Source: Tetrahymena thermophila SB210 (lineage: Eukaryota; Ciliophora; Oligohymenophorea; Hymenostomatida; Tetrahymenidae). From it: a stretch of 64,000 bases of DNA. How positions within the stretch are numbered: position 1 is the stretch's first letter; the number at the start of each line of letters is the position of its first letter. Shown here piece after piece: positions 58,181-64,000 of the stretch. Made by a program: the position numbers and the translations under genes. The stretch lies in the NCBI RefSeq assembly GCF_000189635.1, contig NW_002476507.1, positions 186,001-250,000 on the forward strand. The letters are read 5' to 3'. The notes beneath the pieces are model-generated. The model was not told where the DNA came from, searched no databases, and was given only the letters and a program-made list of their open reading frames with translations.

Positions 58181-61100
58181 TCATAGTTATGATTAATTAT
58201 TAAATTAAAAACTTTATCTGCTTCCTTTGTGCTAGTTAGTCAAGCTGTGTAATCTTATTGGCTTATTTTAATTTTATATACCATGATTGCCTAACATAAA
58301 ATTTAACTGGGTCTTTTTCTTTCTATTATTTATGTTTTTATTGAGAGTAATAGGGGATTGTGTTCCTTGTTAAATATTATAAAAACCATTATTTTAATTT
58401 GAAGTTATTAAATCTTATTGGGAACGAGTATGTCGATGCATATTTTGGTTCGGAATAGATTTTCTTTAAATATTTAATTGTTATTTTAAAGGAGAGTTTT
58501 AAAAATTAATATTTTCTGCAGATTTTCTTAGAGGGCTTTAGCTTTTGTTTAGATTCTATTAAGGATACTACAAACTTAATGAATTAAGTTTTGAGTTATT
58601 GCTCATAAAAATATTTGGTTTTTAATCTTAATGGTTTGTTGAGAGTAGGCCCTATGACTTTCTCATTTATTATCTATGAAAATATTTTAGACTTTCAATA
58701 GCATTGGTTGCAATATCCTCTACTATCTTTTTTTAACGTTTAAAATCTTCTAAGTCTTTCTTTTTTTAATTGTATGAGTCGACAGTCCCTTTATTTTTTA
58801 AGTAATCACTTAAAGGTCCATCATGAAGATGCTTCTTAAGAAAATCTTCAAATTTATACCTCTGTATATCTTTAAATATTTAGGGATTATATGTAAATTA
58901 TTTGATAAATTTGCCCTTTAAAGAAGTAAAAAAATCTGCATTGAAAACTCCTATTACTTCCTTTTTAGGTTTCTCTCCAAGTAGAAAACTAGGCTTAGAC
59001 ATTTTTTTTAAATATTCTTTTTCTGCTTACATTGATTTTATAGGCGATTAACTAACTTTAGTTTATAACTCTTGAGAAGTAGATCTAGGAATAGCAAGAG
59101 GACTCTTCTTTTCAAACGAAGTCTATGATTATAAGTTATTCTAACTTTGAAATCTAGTTTAAGAGTTATAATTATTATTTTTAGTTGTAAAGCTTTAGCT
59201 GTTATTCTAGCTTCTATTCTAATAATTAGTTTAATAGTGCAAAGAGTTTGCATTCATTCTTGGCCTTGAATTATGGTAATACGAGCTTTGAAATGGATAC
59301 TCGGTATTTTGCAAGTTTGGCTTTACAACTTAAGGTAAATATTAAGTTTCTTGGTTTTGGTTATGATTAGGATTATTAGTAAGCTTGTTCATTTTGCTTT
59401 GAATTATTTCTTGAGATTAATTTTAAGCTATTTAGCTAGTCATCAATCGATCATCGTTTGACTAATTAATTAGAGAAATATCTTCTTAGGATTTATTAAG
59501 GCCCTACTTTAATTTTCTATTTAACTAGTGCTTTTAAATGTCTATTTGCTAAATGCGAGGATTTGCTGATATTTGAGTTTTCGTGTGATGAGCTAAAGTC
59601 ATCAAATCTATTGGATTTTCTTTTTTTTTCATAAAGTAAGTGCTAATAGAAGGTAAATAAGAGTAACATGATATAAAAGCATTTTATTTATTTAAATTTT
59701 GTTTAAAATTTTATAATAAAAGATCCTCTTCTTCTAAATGTCTTAAAGTAGGTTATCCTACTTCAAGTATTTACTATTATGGTATTTGTTCCTTTTAAAT
59801 TTAGTTTATGAGTATTTAAGGTAAGGATTTGTTCTATGTATTTTATTTTTCTTGTATTTAAGATAAATTAGCTGAGGTCTATTCATTTAAAATTTATGTC
59901 GTATCATTTTTATTTCCAGGAATGCTAATTGTAATAATATGATTTTCTTATATTTTATTCTAATTTTACTGTTCACCACATTCTCCTATTGATGTTTTTC
60001 CAACAGAAATAATTTTATCATTTCTCTCAGTTAAATGATTGAAAATTTATTAATTTTTTTATTAGCTATGGATATCAGCATATAATTCGTTATTTTAGAG
60101 TCCAAGTAATTATTTTTATGGAAGTAGTATTTCCTTACTTGTCTCAATCTTTTTATCGCTTAAGTTAGTAAAAGAATACTGAATATTCTCACTTAGTTTT
60201 TTAGGATTATTTTCAATTTCTCCATATGATATATCACTTCTTTATAATTTTTAATCATCTTGTGGAAGATGAACAAATGATTTTATTTTTCTTGCATCTT
60301 CACTTATATTTAAAGCATTTTTGGGAGAACTTAAGATATTTTAAGGTATTTGGGTTAGTGATGATCTCATATTTTAACTTTTTTTGTTCAAATTATATAG
60401 CTAATCAATCAAATCTTTAGTGATTTCATTTGGTGAATAGCTTTTTCTTCTATCTTCTTTATTTGCTAGAACTTCTAACATATTTTTATTGCTATACGAA
60501 TTTTGAGGCTGTATAGTGATTTACTTTTTTCTATTCTTCCTAGTAAAAGGTGTATATTTAAGTTCACCTTATTGCTATTTAAGAGAATCGTTTAATTCAT
60601 CCCCATTTTAAGAACTATGCAAGCTATCAATTGTATTTTTGCTAAGGATAATTTAATGATTTTCATCATATTTAATTTAAATTTTTTCACTAAACCGTTA
60701 TGATTGTTTATAAAACTGAGAAATATTTATTGGAGTAAAATCTTAAGATGGAGAATCCTACCCATCTTACAAAGGAGTTTGGTTAGGAGTAGATGTTGAG
60801 GAATCAATAGATTAGTTAACTTATAGGTTTGATATTAAATTTTCTAAATTTGTAGTTTATTTTTTATTTATAATTTAAATATAAGAAGCACTTTCTGGAT
60901 TATCCATTACTATTAAATAAAAAAGATCTTTCGATAAAACAAATATTTCTCCTTATTTAGACAAACATTAAACAGAATATGATCTCTTTGTATTCGACTT
61001 TATAATATCATTTAATCCAAAAAATTCACACTAATTTAAGCTATAAATCTATTGTTAATAAGAAAAGCATTAATAAGTATTTTTAATGTGATATTCAAAA

Positions 61101-62171
61101 TTTTTTTACTTTTTTATTTATTAATTTTTAGCTTTTCATCATTTGCTATTCTTGCTAACTTTCATTAAATTAAGAATCTTATTCAATACCCTGTTTAGAC
61201 TTCAACTTCTTATAAATCTAATATGTTAAAGAGTAATTAAACATAATGTTATCAAGTATGGATATTCATTATATTTTTTTAATATTTAAAAATTGATTAA
61301 AAATACATAGAGAAAAATAGTAAAATTAGAATAAAAAATGAAATACTGCAAAATCACCACTTTTAACTATGTAAAAACTTGTAACCATGTCAATATCCTC
61401 TCTAAATACTTGCTAATTTTATGTAATTATCTCAAATGTGCAAGCTGAGTGGAGTCTTTTCACTTACTTAAAATCTAGCTTATTAAAATAAGGTAATTCC
61501 CAAAGAAAATTTATTTATTAGGTTTCTTATAAGCTGAATGATTTTTTTAAAATTTATAGAAATTCATTTGCTAATAAAACCCCACATACAGAGTCCTTTT
61601 ATGCTATCATTGTTCTCAATCTAGGTTGTTTATATATCAAGGACTTTTAACCAAAGCTCTCGCTGATTTTGATTTAATTTACTAGCACAAGCTCTTTTTC
61701 TTGATTATCTGGAAGATACCCATCTATTTCCCCTTCTAAGAGTAAATAAAACTTATCTCCTTCAGTACCTAAATAATATAAAATAATTATCTCCTAATTA
61801 AATATCTTTTGAAGCTTTTTAAAACGTTCTTAGCTGAAATCTTTAAATAAATAAAGGTAAACAAAATGATTAAAAAGTAAATTACCATGTTGATAAACAA
61901 TATCATCTTATTTAAAACATTCAATTTTCATATATTTACAAACTTCTTTATAAATGTTAACTTTTTCTTCATCTTCTAATTAACCTAAATTTGGGTTGAA
62001 GCATTTCATATAATATTCTAAATCTTTTATCTCTTGCTGAGATCTTTAGTTGAATGGGATTGCCATTAACTAAATTAATTTCTAATTACAATTAAATACA
62101 ATAGAATGATAAAAAATATCTCACTTTTTTAAATTTATAAATCTTACAGTTCTCTGCAAATAATTTGACAT
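58181..62171 (-). CDS. Protein with two cyclic-nucleotide-binding-like domains
   Basis: Large ciliate-type protein, at least 1,205 aa. Minus-strand exons: 62171-62148, 62081-61886, 61768-61347, 61217-61110, 61048-58181; phases are consistent. The first cNMP-binding fold (about 60-165) has HGTEGDKFYLLLEG and ESFGQKSL...PRLR. The second (about 165-300) has FYIVKSGDFAIYKKL, a short insert, then CEFFGLNDI...KRSYSV. In both, the Glu of the canonical FGE phosphate-binding cassette is replaced (Gln, Leu), although an Arg remains. Residues after about 300 are a roughly 900-aa Gln/Asn/Ser-rich, probably disordered region with no recognised domain. It may bind cyclic nucleotides poorly or act as a scaffold. 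The start is uncertain: the frame upstream of the chosen Met reads KKPTHKDRGLQ and looks coding, so an unseen upstream exon is likely. Confidence 0.8.
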
Positions 62172-62665
62172 TTGTAATCCTCTATCCTTATGCGTTGGTT
62201 TCTTCCTTGAATTATTTTTATATTAGAAATTTCAATTTAAAGTTATGAAATATGTAAATTTAAACAAATCGTTATCTAGATTTTTGATACTTTTTATCTC
62301 TCAAATTTATATAAGATAATAAGAAATAATACCCAATAATTAGTAAAAATTTTAATGATAAAAATTAAATCATTATAAATTTAATACATAAAAGCAAATA
62401 AATAATATCACCTTTATATCTAAATTATAAAATCCTCAATAGTTCATTATATCATCTGTAAATAAGCATAATGACTTATTTTGTTTTTGTACATAAATAT
62501 AATAAATTGTTAAGAATTAACTCATATTTCTTTTAGGATTAGACTATCGAACTTTATTTTTACTGATCCTAAATATTATAATTAATGTATTTCTACTTTT
62601 TCAAAATAATATCTAAATAAAATAGCTAAATTTAAAATAAAATATGTTAGAAAAATTTGAAAATA

Positions 62666-62841
62666 AGATATTGGAAATTATTAATTAAAATATTCTTAAA
62701 TATTTCAAAAAGAAATAATATAATATTGAGAAATTAAGAATTTTGTCTTTATTGAATATAAGATATTGTAAACTTTTAATTAAAATATTCTTAATTATTT
62801 CAAAAAAAATAAAATAATCATCTTGAAAAATTTAGAATTTA
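62666..62841 (+). repeat. Diverged direct repeat
   Basis: Two copies of about 80 bp (62666-62744 and 62760-62841) sharing AGATATTG, TTAATTAAAATATTCTTAA and ATTTCAAAAA blocks in the same order. Confidence 0.6.
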
Positions 62842-63125
62842 ATATTTACTTATTAATTATTTATAAAAAATAATTTAATAAAAAATACACAAGAATTTTA
62901 AATATATGAATGAATGCCTTTTAAGTTAGATTGACATTTTTTACAAGCAAACCTAATACTCACATTTAATAAAAATTTTTTAAATTAATGATTTTTAATT
63001 GTATATATAACAGCTATTTTTAATTGCAATATTTATTAAACATGTTTTTCGTTAAAAAATATTTTACAAGAAAAAAAAATATCTTAAAATATAAAGGGAT
63101 AAAGATAAGTATATAAATTTTTTAA

Positions 63126-63211
63126 GCGCAAAAAATAGGACGATGAATTATGTTCGCTCAACCCAAAAATTTTTCAATCTGAGTGAATTTGATTTCAATG
63201 AAAACTGGCGC
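63126..63211 (+). promoter_or_regulatory. Candidate E2F-type sites upstream of RAD51
   Basis: AAGCGCAAAA at 63124-63133 and TGGCGCAA at 63206-63213 resemble the E2F/DP core (TTTSSCGC or its complement). They lie about 270 and 190 bases before the RAD51 start in a locally GC-richer stretch. RAD51 is an E2F target in other eukaryotes; function here is inference. Confidence 0.35.
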
Positions 63212-63399
63212 AAGATCGATTGGCTTTCAACAGTTTTGATGTTATTAGAATGTTTTAAATATTAATTGCTTTTGATATTTGAAGGAAAAAAAACAAAAAC
63301 AAATCAAAAAAAAGAATTGCTATATAAGCAAAATTTTAACTTGTTAAATTTTCTTTAAAATTAATAGTAAATTTATAGACCAAAAATTTAAAAGAAAAA

Positions 63400-64000
63400 A
63401 TGGCTGAGTACGCTGAAGACGTTGAATAAAGCGATGGACCTATGTTGATCGCCAAATTGGAAGAACATGGTATTAATAATGCAGATGTTAAAAAACTCAT
63501 AGATGCTGGTTTCCAAACTGTTGAATCCATTTCTTACACTGCTAAGAAAAATCTCTTGCAAATTAAGGGTATGACTGAAGCAAAAATCGATAAAATCCTT
63601 GATGTTGCTGCCAAATTAGTTCCTAATGATTTCTAAACTGCAGCTGAATACTATGTAAAGAGACAAAGTGTCATCAATCTTACTACAGGCTCAACTGAAT
63701 TAGACAAACTTCTTGGTGGTGGTTTTGAAACAGGCTCTCTCACTGAAATTTTTGGTAAAAATATTAATTAATTATTTGTTTATAAAATAGAATAATAAGT
63801 TTAAGAAATTAATATCAAATTTTAGCCACCATTTCTTTTTAAATATGATTTCCATCCATATTTATCATTAATTCTTAAAAAATAGGTGAATTCAGAACAG
63901 GTAAAACTTAAATTTGTCATACTTTGTGTATCACCTGCTAATTACCCAAGGAAAAGGGTGGTGGTGAAGGTAAGGCTATGTATATTGATACTGAAGGTAC
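63400..64000 (+). CDS. RAD51: RAD51 recombinase, 5' part (runs off window)
   Basis: Strand-exchange protein for homologous recombination and meiosis. Exon 1 is 63400-63754; intron 63755-63885 (GT-AG, 131 nt); exon 2 begins at 63886 and continues past the window edge. The N-terminus ([20 protein letters not shown]) leads into the helix-hairpin-helix domain (about 20-80, [18 protein letters not shown]). The core follows with [19 protein letters not shown] and Walker [10 protein letters not shown], which is rebuilt only after splicing, then CITCQLP and MYIDTEGT. It is collinear with eukaryotic RAD51 rather than DMC1 by the [10 protein letters not shown] and GEFRTGKTQ context, although the decisive C-terminal part is missing. 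Divergent neighbour: the cNMP-binding gene. Confidence 0.95.

Larger units (their letters stand above)
62172..63399. promoter_or_regulatory. Divergent promoter region of cNMP-binding gene and RAD51
   Basis: 1.2 kb between two divergent genes. Most is very AT-rich and includes a diverged direct repeat (62666-62841). The last 280 bases are noticeably richer in GC and contain two GCGC sites (63126-63129, 63208-63211) upstream of RAD51. An upstream exon of the minus-strand gene may lie at its left end. Confidence 0.5.

Noticed and set aside
59038-59253. A basic open frame in another minus-strand frame
   Set aside because: It overlaps the long continuous Gln/Asn-rich exon of the cNMP-binding gene, whose frame is supported over 2.8 kb.

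Overview
This window is nuclear DNA from a ciliate, most likely a Tetrahymena-type oligohymenophorean. The sequence is extremely AT-rich. Every long conserved protein (MSH6, SRP54, RNase H2A, RAD51) stays open only if TAA and TAG are read as glutamine and TGA is the only stop. Introns are short, AT-rich and GT-AG. Because standard-code ORF calls break at each TAA/TAG, gene models here were built by hand with the reassigned code. Exon sums were then checked for divisibility by three.

Layout. From about 0.2 to 17.7 kb lies a direct tandem duplication of about 9.6 kb. It carries two near-identical 8-exon genes (2205-8289 and 11824-17604) for a large receptor-like membrane protein with a signal peptide, an LVIVD-repeat ectodomain, a cadherin-like (CADG) module, one membrane segment and a long C-terminal region. 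The first copy is interrupted by a 288-bp hAT-like miniature transposon with perfect 10-bp inverted ends and an 8-bp target duplication. Then come MSH6-like (18145-22190) and SRP54 (23003-24517). After them are a truncated 5' remnant of the receptor family (about 25.2 kb) and three more full-length, increasingly divergent paralogues (27120-32811, 34473-40618, 42445-48447), all on the + strand with the same seven intron positions.

From 48.8 kb the content changes: a minus-strand protein with three and a half LIM domains, a coiled coil and a villin headpiece; a minus-strand unknown small protein; RNase H2A on the + strand; a minus-strand probable N-myristoylated orphan (55492-56139); a large minus-strand protein with two degenerate cyclic-nucleotide-binding domains (58181-62171, 5' end uncertain); and, divergently transcribed, the 5' part of RAD51, which runs off the right edge.

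The most notable item is the five-member (plus remnant) receptor array. Within it, a Cys-rich signature in the ectodomain and a DPREFDFxDSR motif C-terminal to the membrane segment are kept in every copy while the rest diverges. MSH6, RNase H2A and RAD51 are all genome-maintenance genes, but nothing in the sequence links them functionally to each other or to the array. No tRNA, rRNA, CRISPR, telomere repeat or convincing chromosome-breakage sequence was found. Long spacers (notably 52.9-55.5 and 56.1-58.2 kb) hold nothing I can recognise.
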